This document shows positions 44,711 to 53,652 of a stretch of DNA of 64,000 nt, piece after piece; the stretch's first letter is position 1, and each line of letters begins with the position of its first letter. Under the pieces are notes generated by a model. That model had not been told where the DNA came from. It saw nothing but the letters and a program-made list of their open reading frames with translations, and did not search any database. The position numbers were made by a program, and so were the translations under genes. This DNA is from Enterobacter cloacae complex sp. ECNIH7 (GTDB lineage Bacteria > Pseudomonadota > Gammaproteobacteria > Enterobacterales > Enterobacteriaceae), in NCBI RefSeq assembly GCF_002208095.1, contig NZ_CP017990.1:2914001-2978000 (forward strand), given 5' to 3'.

Positions 44711-45706
44711 TTATAAGGATAAATATTCACCAACTTTCAGTACCCTGAAAGAATGATTAACTGGCGCTAAATTATCTAGCGCGTCAGTTAACTCCCGCAC
44801 AGGTTCATCGAGGGCTTCATCTGCCAGTTCAAACACGCCCCAGTGAATGGGAAACGCCAGAGGACAACCCAGCTGCTGCCACAATGCCACCGCAGATTGC
44901 GGATCCATATGATGGACAGCCATGAACCATCGTGGGGCATAGGCACCTATTGGTAACGCGGCAGCATCAATATGGCCAAGGCGTTCAGGTATCAATAGCA
45001 GTTCAGGCGAATACCCCGTATCTCCGCTGAACCAGAAACGATGATGTCGACCTTCCATAACCCAGCCGCACCATAATGAGCGATTGCGGTTCCATGGCGT
45101 GCGCATACTCCAGTGCTGTGCCGGTACGGCGGTCAGCGTCATCCCCTGCCAGGTGAAGCTCTGCCACCAGTCGAGCTCAACCACGCGTTTTGCCCCCCGG
45201 CGGCGAAACCAGTCGGCCAGGCCCAGCGGAACAAAAAAACTGACCTCGGGGAAGCGCTTGAGAATACGGCGAATGGTCGCATCATCAAGATGATCGTAAT
45301 GATTATGGGAGATGACGACCGCATCAAGCTGATTGAGTTGACAGACTGACAGCGCGGGAGGCGTTTTGCGCTGGGGTCCCAGGAAAGGGAGTGGAGAAGC
45401 GCGCTGTGATAAAACCGGATCGGTAAGGATGATATTGCCGTCCAGCTGCAGCATTACGCTCGCGTGTCCCAGCCACCATACCCCATCTTCATGAGGTTGC
45501 GTAAGCTCAACCGGTTGCCACCACTGTTGGATAAAGTCTTCATAGCCCAGCGCGGGTGGCTTCGGTAAACCGGCCTCTTTACGCGCTTTGCGCCAACGGT
45601 CAAGATCGCCGGGTTGATGTCCGACAGGATCGGTATTACGAAAACCGTTCGGGGTGTGATGTTTCAGGGAGGGGTCATACCAGGGATTTTTCCAGACCAC
45701 AGCCAC
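44711..45706 (-). CDS. Metallo-beta-lactamase-fold hydrolase (NAPE-PLD/UlaG-like)
   Basis: A 331-residue hydrolase of the Lactamase_B_2 group. WWLGHASVMLQLDG opens the fold, SHNHYDHLDD is the HxHxDH motif, FSGDTGYSP carries the bridging Asp, and PIHWGVFELADE provides a late His. No signal peptide. Related enterobacterial proteins include RomA; the substrate is not known. It follows yebO by 17 bases on the same strand, so it may be transcribed with mgrB-yebO. Confidence 0.84.
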   Translation of the reverse strand: MAVVWKNPWYDPSLKHHTPNGFRNTDPVGHQPGDLDRWRKARKEAGLPKPPALGYEDFIQQWWQPVELTQPHEDGVWWLGHASVMLQLDGNIILTDPVLSQRASPLPFLGPQRKTPPALSVCQLNQLDAVVISHNHYDHLDDATIRRILKRFPEVSFFVPLGLADWFRRRGAKRVVELDWWQSFTWQGMTLTAVPAQHWSMRTPWNRNRSLWCGWVMEGRHHRFWFSGDTGYSPELLLIPERLGHIDAAALPIGAYAPRWFMAVHHMDPQSAVALWQQLGCPLAFPIHWGVFELADEALDEPVRELTDALDNLAPVNHSFRVLKVGEYLSL

Positions 45707-45723
45707 CTCCCAGCATAAAAAGA

Positions 45724-46014
45724 TTAACGCTCAGCCACCAGGCGGATAAAGTCGTCTTCGTCTTTGCTTTCTTCAGCGACCGCGTCTTTCGGCGCGTCTT
45801 TCTCTTCCGGTTCGTTAGCCTCACACAGACGGCGTAGCAGCGCATTCTGACGTTTTTGCTGATCGAGCAGCGCTTCCAGCAGTTCAATCTGCTCGTTAGT
45901 ACGGGAGCTGGCGCGGTTCACAAAAAACCAAATGACCAGGCCCACAAGCAGAACAACCAAAGAAATCATCAGGGATGCCATATTCAGCAGCCCTGAATTC
46001 AGTAACTCACCCAT
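45724..46014 (-). CDS. yebO: YebO, small membrane protein
   Basis: A 96-residue protein nearly identical in layout to E. coli YebO: one N-terminal helix (SLMISLVVLLVGLVIWFFV), then RASSRTNEQIELLEALLDQ and QNALLRRLCEANEP, a coiled stretch, and an acidic C-terminus ending RLVAER. Function unknown. It lies downstream of mgrB, as in E. coli. The cspC and yobF genes expected on its other side are replaced by a hydrolase gene. Confidence 0.93.
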   Translation of the reverse strand: MGELLNSGLLNMASLMISLVVLLVGLVIWFFVNRASSRTNEQIELLEALLDQQKRQNALLRRLCEANEPEEKDAPKDAVAEESKDEDDFIRLVAER

Positions 46015-46088
46015 TTCACCACCTCAATAAAAACGTCTATTTTACCACTGGCGCGAAGGAAGGAAATCACCTTGAGAAAAAATGCGTA

Positions 46089-46232
46089 TTACCACGGAAT
46101 AAACTTATTGATTGCGCAAACGCCGCTAAAAAACTGTACATCCTGATCGCACATCACATTGATCGTCTGCGTCCATAACACCACGCACGCTATCAGCACG
46201 ATAATCAGAATTACCCAGCGTATTTTTTTCAC
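46089..46232 (-). CDS. mgrB: PhoQ feedback inhibitor MgrB
   Basis: A 47-residue inner membrane peptide with a GTG start (CGGAG six bases upstream). One helix ([14 protein letters not shown]) leads to a periplasmic segment [19 protein letters not shown] with Cys28 and Cys39, which form the essential disulfide in E. coli, and ends in IPW. It binds PhoQ and represses its kinase activity. The gene is intact, with no insertion. A TGTTTAA element in the upstream region could belong to a PhoP box, but the second half is not convincing. Confidence 0.95.
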   Translation of the reverse strand: MKKIRWVILIIVLIACVVLWTQTINVMCDQDVQFFSGVCAINKFIPW

Positions 46233-46340
46233 TCCACACTCCGTCTAAAAACCTGATGTAACGAGGTTAACACGCTTATCTTAAACAAGGACTAACTGTA
46301 CCGCCATCGCACTTTTTTCAGAATCCTGCACTTGTTTCAT

Positions 46341-46357
46341 CGTGTAAACCGTTTACG
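46341..46357. promoter_or_regulatory. Operator-like palindrome between mgrB and yobH
   Basis: GTAAAC-C-GTTTAC (46344-46356) is a perfect six-base inverted repeat with a one-base centre, in the style of LacI-family operators. It lies about 20 bases upstream of TATGAT, a plausible yobH -10 box, so it could cover the -35 region. Confidence 0.4.
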
Positions 46358-46393
46358 CTAGCTTTATGATAACAACGACAAAAGAGGTTAATG

Positions 46394-46633
46394 ATGCGCT
46401 TCATTATTCGAACAATTATTGCACTGGCTTTCGTCTGGATTGGCCTTCTGCTCACGGGTTATGGCGTGCTTGTTGGAAGCACCGAAAACGCAGCCGGGTT
46501 AGGGATTCAATGTAAATATTTAACAGCACAGGGCGTGAGCACTGCGCAATATCTGCATACTGACAGCGGGATCGTTGGCTTGACCAACTGTCCGGTCCTG
46601 CGAAAGACATCCGTCGTGATTGATAATGGCTAA
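46394..46633 (+). CDS. yobH: YobH, small conserved protein
   Basis: A 79-residue protein matching E. coli YobH along its length: MRFIIRTIIALAFVWIGLLL (signal/anchor helix), GYGVLVGSTENAAGLG, CKYLTAQGVSTAQYLH and a C-terminal CPVLRKTSVVIDNG. Two Cys residues suggest a periplasmic disulfide. Function unknown. ATG 46394 matches the family start; ATG 46391 immediately precedes it. It is divergent from mgrB. Confidence 0.93.
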   Translation: MRFIIRTIIALAFVWIGLLLTGYGVLVGSTENAAGLGIQCKYLTAQGVSTAQYLHTDSGIVGLTNCPVLRKTSVVIDNG

Positions 46634-46656
46634 TCAGCCGGTGACATGACTGATAT

Positions 46657-46688
46657 AAAAAACGCCGCAACAGATGCGGCGTTTTTTT
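46657..46688. terminator. Bidirectional terminator, yobH/kdgR
   Basis: AAACGCCGCA and TGCGGCGTTT form a stem around ACAGA, flanked by A and T runs. It serves the convergent yobH and kdgR genes. Confidence 0.88.
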
Positions 46689-46701
46689 ATGCGAGCAGAG
46701 A

Positions 46702-47493
46702 TTAAAACGGGTAGTTGTGATAACCCATTTGTTCAGAAATCTTACGTGCGGCAGTGTGCAGAATAGCCACATACTCATGCAGGCGCTCTTCGGAGAAGCG
46801 TAAGGTTGGGAAGGAGATACTTAAGCCCGCGATTACTACGCCAAAGCGGTCAAAAACCGGAACGCCGATACAGCGCAGCCCTTCTTCCTGCTCTTCGTTA
46901 TCTTCGCCATACCCCTGCTCGCGTACGCGATCGAGCACCGTTAACAGCGCGTCTGTGCTGGTAATGGTTCGCGAGGTACTTTGCTTGTATTCCACGCCTT
47001 CGAGGATCTGTTTCACTTCCTCACGATCGCGCCAGGCCAGCAGAACCTTACCAATCGCGGTGCTGTAGAGCGGGTTGCGACGACCAATGCGCGAGTACAT
47101 GCGCAAATTGTACATGGAGTCGATTTTATGGATGTAAACAATGCTGTCTTCATCCAGCGCACCGAGATGGATGGTCTCTTTGGTCAGGCGAGAGATTTCA
47201 CGCATCTGGATATCAGCGCTGCGGATCAGGTCAACATTTTGTAGCGCACGAGCGCCCAGCTCAAACAGCTTAAGCGTCAGAGAGTATTTTTCAGATTCGC
47301 CCTCCTGGGCAACGTAGCCCAGCGACTTCATGGTTTGTAAAAAGCGATATACGGTGCTTTTAGACATCATCACGCGCTGCGACAACTCTGTAATACCTAT
47401 TTCACGCTCTTCCCCCAGCGCCTGTAAGATGCCAAACACCTTCAGCACGGAAGAAACAGAATCTGGCTGTTTATCCAAATCCGCAATAGCCAT
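46702..47493 (-). CDS. kdgR: IclR-family repressor KdgR
   Basis: 263 residues, the same length as E. coli KdgR. N-terminal winged helix (SVSSVLKVFGILQALGEE, ITELSQRVMMSKSTVYRFLQ) and the IclR effector domain (GARALQNVDLIRSADIQMREI, RIGRRNPLYSTAIGKVLLAW). It represses pectin/KDG catabolism genes and is released by 2-keto-3-deoxygluconate. It is divergent from yebQ. Confidence 0.96.
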   Translation of the reverse strand: MAIADLDKQPDSVSSVLKVFGILQALGEEREIGITELSQRVMMSKSTVYRFLQTMKSLGYVAQEGESEKYSLTLKLFELGARALQNVDLIRSADIQMREISRLTKETIHLGALDEDSIVYIHKIDSMYNLRMYSRIGRRNPLYSTAIGKVLLAWRDREEVKQILEGVEYKQSTSRTITSTDALLTVLDRVREQGYGEDNEEQEEGLRCIGVPVFDRFGVVIAGLSISFPTLRFSEERLHEYVAILHTAARKISEQMGYHNYPF

Positions 47494-47672
47494 TTACCAC
47501 CTCATAGAGAGTGTTTTATAAAAATCAGAACCGGTTTTTATTATAAGTTCCCGTCATGTCACCTGCAATCAATCCGCGTTTACTTCGTTACAAATCTGCG
47601 ACATATCGCGGCTGTAACAATGCTAAAATAGTTATCCTGAGAATAATTTCACGCTGAGCTTTTTTAATCCTA

Positions 47673-49046
47673 ATGGAAAAGACCCTTTCCGATGGCCTGC
47701 CTTTACCCCAGCGGTATGGCGCTATAGCGACCATCATTATCGGTATCTCAATGGCCGTCCTTGACGGCGCAATCGCGAACGTTGCCCTGCCAACCATCGC
47801 CAGCGACCTGCATGCCTCTCCCGCCAGTTCGATATGGATCGTTAACGCATATCAGATTGCGATTGTGGTTTCCCTGCTCTCGTTCTCTTTCCTGGGCGAT
47901 ATGTTCGGTTACCGTCGGGTGTATCAGTGCGGTCTGGTGGTTTTCACCTTCACGTCCTTGCTATGCGCCCTTTCAGATTCGCTGCATACCCTGACGCTTG
48001 CCCGCATCGCGCAGGGTTTTGGCGGCGCGGCGCTCATGAGCGTAAACACGGCGTTGATCCGCTTAATTTATCCCCAACGTCATCTGGGGCGCGGCATGGG
48101 GATAAACTCGTTTATTGTCGCTGTCTCTTCCGCCGCCGGGCCAACTATTGCGGCGGCGATCCTTTCCGTTGCGTCATGGCAATGGCTGTTTGCTATTAAC
48201 GTGCCGCTGGGCATTGTCGCTATATTCTTTGCCCTGCGCTTTCTTCCCGCTAACGGCCCTAAAAGCACCATGCCGCGCTTCGATGTGGCGAGTGCAGTGA
48301 TGAATGCCCTGACCTTTGGCCTGCTGATTACGGCGCTGAGCGGCTTTGCGCAGGGACAGTCTCTGATGCTTACCGGCGCGGAGCTCATTTCCCTGCTGGC
48401 GATCGGCTTCTTCTTTGTTCGCCGCCAGCTCACTCTCCCCGTGCCTTTACTGCCGGTGGATCTGCTGCGTATTCCCCTTTTTTCCCTCTCCATTTGCACG
48501 TCTGTCTGCTCGTTCTGCGCCCAAATGCTGGCTCTGGTTTCTCTGCCCTTCTTTCTGCAGAGCGTGGTCGGCCGTTCAGAAGTGGAGACCGGCCTGCTGT
48601 TAACCCCCTGGCCACTAGCTACCATGGTGATGGCGCCGCTGGCAGGTTACTTAATTGAACGCGTCCATGCCGGTTTACTGGGAGCATTGGGGCTTGCGGT
48701 GATGGCGACAGGCCTATTCGCGCTGGCGCTGCTACCGTCCTCGCCAACCGATCTGGACATCATCTGGCGCATGATCCTGTGCGGCGCTGGGTTTGGCCTG
48801 TTCCAGTCCCCTAACAATCACACCATCATCACCTCCGCGCCGCGCCATCGCAGCGGTGGTGCCAGCGGCATGCTGGGGACCGCGCGCCTTCTGGGACAAA
48901 GCAGCGGCGCAGCCCTGGTCGCCCTGATGTTTAACCTCGCCGGGCAAAACGGCAACCATGTTGCGCTTCTCACCGCGGGAGCCCTTGCCTCGCTCGCGGC
49001 GGTCGTCAGCGGCCTGCGCGTGACCCAGCCCAGGGTTCAGGCATAA
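47673..49046 (+). CDS. yebQ: MFS transporter YebQ
   Basis: A 457-residue DHA2-type exporter with about 14 helices. The motif AVLDGAIANVALPTIASDL in helix 1 and SSAAGPTIAAAILSVASWQWLF in helix 5 are typical. It follows kdgR divergently, as in E. coli. Substrate unknown. It resembles the MFS gene at 17754-19169 in overall pattern (shared FQSPNN motif). Confidence 0.93.
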   Translation: MEKTLSDGLPLPQRYGAIATIIIGISMAVLDGAIANVALPTIASDLHASPASSIWIVNAYQIAIVVSLLSFSFLGDMFGYRRVYQCGLVVFTFTSLLCALSDSLHTLTLARIAQGFGGAALMSVNTALIRLIYPQRHLGRGMGINSFIVAVSSAAGPTIAAAILSVASWQWLFAINVPLGIVAIFFALRFLPANGPKSTMPRFDVASAVMNALTFGLLITALSGFAQGQSLMLTGAELISLLAIGFFFVRRQLTLPVPLLPVDLLRIPLFSLSICTSVCSFCAQMLALVSLPFFLQSVVGRSEVETGLLLTPWPLATMVMAPLAGYLIERVHAGLLGALGLAVMATGLFALALLPSSPTDLDIIWRMILCGAGFGLFQSPNNHTIITSAPRHRSGGASGMLGTARLLGQSSGAALVALMFNLAGQNGNHVALLTAGALASLAAVVSGLRVTQPRVQA

Positions 49047-49080
49047 AAAAAGCCGGGCGGAGTGTTCTCCTGCCCGGCTT
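49046..49080. terminator. Bidirectional terminator, yebQ/htpX
   Basis: AAGCCGGGC (49050-49058) pairs with GCCCGGCTT (49072-49080); an A run precedes it. It serves convergent yebQ and htpX. Confidence 0.85.
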
Positions 49081-49096
49081 ATTAGAGTTCTTAGCG

Positions 49097-49978
49097 TTAC
49101 TTCAGATATTCCCCACTGCGCAACGCTTCGATACGTTTATCCAGCGGCGGGTGAGACATAAACAGCTCGCTCAGCGATTTGGATTTACCGTTAATGCAGA
49201 AGGCCATCATGCTGTTCGCTTCCTGCGGCTCGTAGCTGGTTTTCAGACGCTGCAGCGCGGCAATCATCTTCTCACGACCAACCAGCTTCGCCGAGCCGGC
49301 ATCCGCGTGGAATTCACGGTGGCGGGAGAACCACATGGTGATGATGCTGGCCAGAATACCGAATACCAGTTCCAGTACCATCGAAACGGCGAAGTAGATC
49401 AGCGGGTTGCCGTTGCTCTCTTCACCTTCATCACGGTTTCCGCCCATAAAGCCTGCCGCGATCTGCGCCAGAATACGGGAGATGAAGATCACGAAGGTGT
49501 TCACCACGCCCTGAATCAGGGTCATGGTCACCATGTCACCGTTGGCGATATGGCTGATTTCGTGGGCAATAACCGCTTCGGCTTCGTCACGGCTCATGTT
49601 CTGCAGCAATCCGGTGCTGACGGCAACCAGTGACGCATCGCGACGGGCACCCGTGGCGAAAGCGTTGATGTCCGGGGCATGGTAAATCGCCACCTGCGGC
49701 ATGGCGATCCCGGCCTGACGGGATTGCTGAGCCACCGTGTTCATCAGCCACTGTTCCATATCGTTACGCGGCTGTTCAATAACCTCACCACCCACCGATT
49801 TCAGTGCCATCCACTTCGACATCAGCAGGGAGATGAACGAGCCACCAAAACCAAACAGCAGCGCCATAATCAACAGACCCTGAACGCTGCTCGACTGAAT
49901 TCCTGTCAGGCTTAGCACGAGCCCGAAAACCACCATGACCGCCAGGTTGGTGAGCAGGAAGAGCGCGATTCGCATCAT
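49097..49978 (-). CDS. htpX: Membrane metalloprotease HtpX
   Basis: A 293-residue M48 zinc protease: two N-terminal helices, [14 protein letters not shown] (HExxH active site), two further helices, and [18 protein letters not shown] supplying the third zinc ligand Glu. It degrades misfolded inner membrane proteins together with FtsH. A heat-shock-type promoter lies upstream. Confidence 0.96.
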   Translation of the reverse strand: MMRIALFLLTNLAVMVVFGLVLSLTGIQSSSVQGLLIMALLFGFGGSFISLLMSKWMALKSVGGEVIEQPRNDMEQWLMNTVAQQSRQAGIAMPQVAIYHAPDINAFATGARRDASLVAVSTGLLQNMSRDEAEAVIAHEISHIANGDMVTMTLIQGVVNTFVIFISRILAQIAAGFMGGNRDEGEESNGNPLIYFAVSMVLELVFGILASIITMWFSRHREFHADAGSAKLVGREKMIAALQRLKTSYEPQEANSMMAFCINGKSKSLSELFMSHPPLDKRIEALRSGEYLK

Positions 49979-50032
49979 AATTTTCTTTTTACCTCAGTTT
50001 AACAAAACGCACTATGCGATTACCCACATCGT

Positions 50033-50056
50033 ATGGGTATTGCGGCTATTTTCAAG
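50033..50056 (-). promoter_or_regulatory. Sigma-32-type promoter of htpX
   Basis: On the minus strand CTTGAAA, 12 bases, then CCCAT matches the heat-shock sigma-factor pattern (CTTGAAA / CCCCATNT), about 55 bases upstream of the htpX start. Confidence 0.6.
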
Positions 50057-50131
50057 CATCCGGCGGGCGTAAGTCACCAGAAAGACACAACTTTACACAA
50101 TTGGAAATCTGACTGACGGAAGGATGCAGAA

Positions 50132-50165
50132 CAAAAAGAAACAGGCACAATTTCTTGTGCCTGTT
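50132..50165 (-). terminator. Terminator after prc
   Basis: On the minus strand AACAGGCACAA-GAAA-TTGTGCCTGTT is a perfect 11-bp stem followed by TCTTTTTGT, just after the prc stop. Confidence 0.88.
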
Positions 50166-50171
50166 GGGAGG

Positions 50172-52220
50172 TTATTTTGCCGGAGCGGGCTGTACGGCTG
50201 GTTTCTCTTTTTCCTGATTCGCCAGGTCGAGAGCGATATGCACCGTCTCGTCCAGATACGGATCCGGCTCCTGGTAATCTTTTGGCAGATCGTCCAGTTT
50301 CTTGAGCAGAGGCTTGCATTCGCGCTTGAAGCGATCGTTGATACGCGCCAGGCGGGTTGCATCGTCCTCGTTGTTCTCTTTCTCACGCTGTGCGTAGTTC
50401 AGAGAAACGATATTCCGCTTATCTTTCAGGGCATTGAATCGTGCAATGTCCTTCATGATGTACTGGAACTCCGGATCTTTCGCGATGCGGTCGTTATGCG
50501 CTTTCAGCAGTTCTGGGCCAAATTGCGTCATATCACCCGCTTTCACGTAGGTCGCGGCATTGATGCTGTCCCACGGCAAGGCGTTATCTTCAAACTTCTC
50601 GCCGGTTTCCGTCTCTTCCGTGCCTGTCGGCATCATGATGTCCGGCGTTACGCCCTTACGCTGCGTACTGCCGCCGTTCACGCGGTAGAATTTCTGAATG
50701 GTGTACTGAACCGAGCCCAGCGCAGGCCATTCCGGACGCAGCATCTGATCGTAAATACGATTCAGAGAGCGATACTGCTGTACTGTACCTTTCCCGAAGG
50801 TTGGCTCACCGACGATCAGCGCGCGGCCATAGTCCTGCATTGCAGCGGCAAAGATTTCAGACGCGGAAGCACTGAAGCGGTCAACCAGGACCACCAGCGG
50901 GCCTTTGTAGTAGACCACACCGTCGTTGTCGGCATCTTCACGCACTTTACCGTTGTTATCGCGCACCTGAACCACCGGGCCAGATGGAATGAACAGACCG
51001 GAGAGTGAAACCGCTTCTGTCAGCGCCCCGCCGCCGTTACTGCGCAGGTCGATGATAATGCTGCTGACGTTCTGCTTCTCAAGCTTCTGCAGCTGAACTT
51101 TCACATCGTCAGTCAGCCCTACGTAGAAGCCAGGAATATCCAGGACACCGACCTTCTCTTTACCCACGGTTTTCACCGACATTTTCACCGCGCGGTCTTC
51201 CAGACGGATACGCTCGCGGGTCAGGGTAACGATACGGGTTTTAGTGCCTTTACCGGCAGGCAGAATTTCCAGACGAACCTTGCTGCCTTTCGGACCTTTG
51301 ATCAGCGCAACCACGTCATCGAGACGCCAGCCGATCACGTCGACCATGTTCTGGCCTGTTTGTCCTACACCCACAATGCGATCGCCTACGCTAATCGCTT
51401 TGCTTTTGGACGCCGGGCCACCCGCGACCATGGAATTGATCACCGTGTAATCATCGTCCATCTGCAGCACCGCGCCGATACCTTCCAGAGACAGGCTCAT
51501 CTCGGTATTGAACTGTTCGGTGTTGCGTGGAGAGAGATAGTTGGTGTGCGGATCAATTTCGTGCGCAAAGGCGGTCATCGCGAGTGAGAAAACATCCTCA
51601 CTGTTGGTCTGCGCCAGACGACGAATGGCAAATTTGTAACGACGCGTCAGCGTATCACGGATCTCTTTTTCGTCTTTGCCGGTCAGCTTAAGGCTCAGTT
51701 CGTCGTATTTAACTTTACCGTCCCACAGCGCATTCAACTCGGCTTCATCTTTCGGCCAGGGTGCTTTACTGCGATCCAGGTTAAAGGTGTCAGTGCCGGT
51801 GAAGTCCATCGGACGTTCCAGCACTTTCAGCGCGTACTGATAGCGTTCAAAGCGGCGCTTTTGCGACAGGTTGTAGAGATCGTAAAACAGATCCAGCTTG
51901 CCTGAACGCAACTCATCACCCACCTCGGATTTGCGCTTAGCGAACTGCTCGACATCGCTGGCGAGCAAAACGTTATGGCTGTAATCCAGCAAGTTCAGAT
52001 AGCGGTCAAAGATTTTGGCCGAAAAGGCCTGATCGAGATCGAACTGACGATAGTGCGAGCGGGTAAAACGTGAGGTCACGCGCTCGCTCACCGTCGCATG
52101 TTGCGTCTCTTCCTTGAGTACCGGAATTTGATCAACACGCGTGATATCGTCCACTGCAAAAGCGTGACCTGTTATGGCAAACAGGCCCGCCAGCGCGGTG
52201 AGCTTAAAAAAAGTGTTCAT
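50172..52220 (-). CDS. prc: Tail-specific periplasmic protease Prc
   Basis: A 682-residue protease with signal peptide MNTFFKLTALAGLFAITGHAFA-type, a PDZ domain (LEGIGAVLQMDDDYTVINS onward) and the S41 active site: the Ser in RFSASASEIFAAA and the Lys in GEPTFGKGTVQQY. It trims PBP3 and degrades SsrA-tagged and MepS proteins with NlpI. ATG 52220 gives the signal peptide; 16 extra in-frame residues upstream are rejected. It follows proQ by 19 bases. Confidence 0.96.
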   Translation of the reverse strand: MNTFFKLTALAGLFAITGHAFAVDDITRVDQIPVLKEETQHATVSERVTSRFTRSHYRQFDLDQAFSAKIFDRYLNLLDYSHNVLLASDVEQFAKRKSEVGDELRSGKLDLFYDLYNLSQKRRFERYQYALKVLERPMDFTGTDTFNLDRSKAPWPKDEAELNALWDGKVKYDELSLKLTGKDEKEIRDTLTRRYKFAIRRLAQTNSEDVFSLAMTAFAHEIDPHTNYLSPRNTEQFNTEMSLSLEGIGAVLQMDDDYTVINSMVAGGPASKSKAISVGDRIVGVGQTGQNMVDVIGWRLDDVVALIKGPKGSKVRLEILPAGKGTKTRIVTLTRERIRLEDRAVKMSVKTVGKEKVGVLDIPGFYVGLTDDVKVQLQKLEKQNVSSIIIDLRSNGGGALTEAVSLSGLFIPSGPVVQVRDNNGKVREDADNDGVVYYKGPLVVLVDRFSASASEIFAAAMQDYGRALIVGEPTFGKGTVQQYRSLNRIYDQMLRPEWPALGSVQYTIQKFYRVNGGSTQRKGVTPDIMMPTGTEETETGEKFEDNALPWDSINAATYVKAGDMTQFGPELLKAHNDRIAKDPEFQYIMKDIARFNALKDKRNIVSLNYAQREKENNEDDATRLARINDRFKRECKPLLKKLDDLPKDYQEPDPYLDETVHIALDLANQEKEKPAVQPAPAK

Positions 52221-52239
52221 GCCAGGCTTGGCCTCCGTT

Positions 52240-52926
52240 TCAGAACAACAAGTGTTCTGCGCGTACAATCATTGACATACCAGAAGTCAGCTGTACACGA
52301 ACGCCATCTTTGGTGATTTCCAGTACGGTGGCGTCCATAGCATTGTTACCCGCTTTTACCTTCAGTGCCTGACCTACGCTCAGGGCGTTAATGTCAGAAA
52401 CCGGCGTATGGCGCGGCTCTTCACGAGGGGCACGCGGGGCTTTTGCTGCTGGTTTGTCTGCACGCGGTTTGCGATCGTTATTATCGTGACGGCGCGGCGC
52501 AGGGCGTGGTTTACGCTCACGACGAGGCGCTTCTTCCTGGCCGTTTGCAGCTGCGGCTTCGCGTTTTTTCGCCTGCTGTTCTGCACGTTGTGCCTGAACG
52601 CGTGCTTTGGCTTCTTCAAGCTGCTTGCGCGCGTGCTCAACGTGCTGCTCGTCCAGCTCACCGCAAGGGTTGCCGTCGAGGTCCACGCGGGTCGCGCCTG
52701 GTTTGATACCGTACAGGTAACGCCAGCTCGAAGTATAAAGACGTAAGGCGGAACGCAGCTGAGTTTTGCTGAGGTTCATTTCCCCTTCAACACGCGCCAC
52801 CAGATCCTGAAAAATACCGACTTTCAGGGGACGAGCTTCACCTTCCGCGCTGAAGCACTGCGGGAAACGCTCGGCCAGAAATGCGATAACTTCTTTACTG
52901 CTATTCAACTTAGGTTGATTTTCCAT
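52240..52926 (-). CDS. proQ: RNA chaperone ProQ
   Basis: 228 residues: N-terminal FinO domain ([18 protein letters not shown] to about 120), a long basic, Arg/Lys/Ala-rich linker (about 125-180), and a C-terminal Tudor-like domain ending [14 protein letters not shown]. It is a global sRNA/mRNA 3'-end binding protein. proQ-prc forms the same operon as in E. coli. Confidence 0.96.
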   Translation of the reverse strand: MENQPKLNSSKEVIAFLAERFPQCFSAEGEARPLKVGIFQDLVARVEGEMNLSKTQLRSALRLYTSSWRYLYGIKPGATRVDLDGNPCGELDEQHVEHARKQLEEAKARVQAQRAEQQAKKREAAAANGQEEAPRRERKPRPAPRRHDNNDRKPRADKPAAKAPRAPREEPRHTPVSDINALSVGQALKVKAGNNAMDATVLEITKDGVRVQLTSGMSMIVRAEHLLF

Positions 52927-53022
52927 GAAATTTCCTGATTACAACGGACGTTGCCAACAAGCGCAGGCATGAACAGGCGTCATTATAATGACGCTATCAG
53001 TAAATGCTACGTTATCCGTTGA

Positions 53023-53520
53023 TTATCCTGCGACGCTCGCAAAGAATTTTTGATAATCGGTTGCAGCGAGTACGTTTTCCAGATTCGCCACCAGCTCGCG
53101 TAGCCCCTGTTCGTCCTCGGTTGTAAAGCGACTGAAGACCGTACTGTCGATATCCAGAACGCCAATAATCTGATTTTTTACCACCAGCGGCAGAACGATT
53201 TCAGAATTACTGGCAGCATCACAGGCAATATGCCCGTCAAACGCATGAACATCTTCCACACGCTGGACCTGATTTTCGGCCACCGCAGTGCCGCATACGC
53301 CACGCCCTACCGGAATACGCACGCAGGCCAGTTTGCCCTGGAACGGGCCAAGCACCAGCGTTTCACCTTCCAGGAGGTAAAAGCCGGCCCAGTTCACGTC
53401 AGAGAGACGTTCAAACAGCAATGCGCTAGTATTTGCCAGAGTAGCTAAGAAGCTGGTCTCACCCGCCATCAATGCCTTAAAATCGCGGTTCAGATCCGCG
53501 TAGAATTCTGTTTTGTTCAT
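53023..53520 (-). CDS. msrC: Free methionine-(R)-sulfoxide reductase MsrC
   Basis: A 165-residue GAF-domain enzyme (fRMsr) that reduces free methionine-R-sulfoxide. The three catalytic Cys positions are present in LACVRIPVGRGVCGTAV and HIACDAASNSEIV. The ATG at 53520 matches the family start; the open frame upstream is not conserved. It is divergent from letA. Confidence 0.94.
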   Translation of the reverse strand: MNKTEFYADLNRDFKALMAGETSFLATLANTSALLFERLSDVNWAGFYLLEGETLVLGPFQGKLACVRIPVGRGVCGTAVAENQVQRVEDVHAFDGHIACDAASNSEIVLPLVVKNQIIGVLDIDSTVFSRFTTEDEQGLRELVANLENVLAATDYQKFFASVAG

Positions 53521-53652
53521 TATCCAATCACTTAGTTGTCTTACAAATTTACCGCATAGCCTATTAAAATAAGCATTAAATGCGCTCATGCTCAAGATGA
53601 ATCCGTTCATGAGTTATTATAACTTTCAACAATACTAATTTGTGCGCAACTG

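Noticed and set aside
46233..46393. PhoP box upstream of mgrB
   Set aside because: Only one good half-site (TGTTTAA) is visible; the second half at the expected 11-base spacing is missing, so it is mentioned only in the gene entry.
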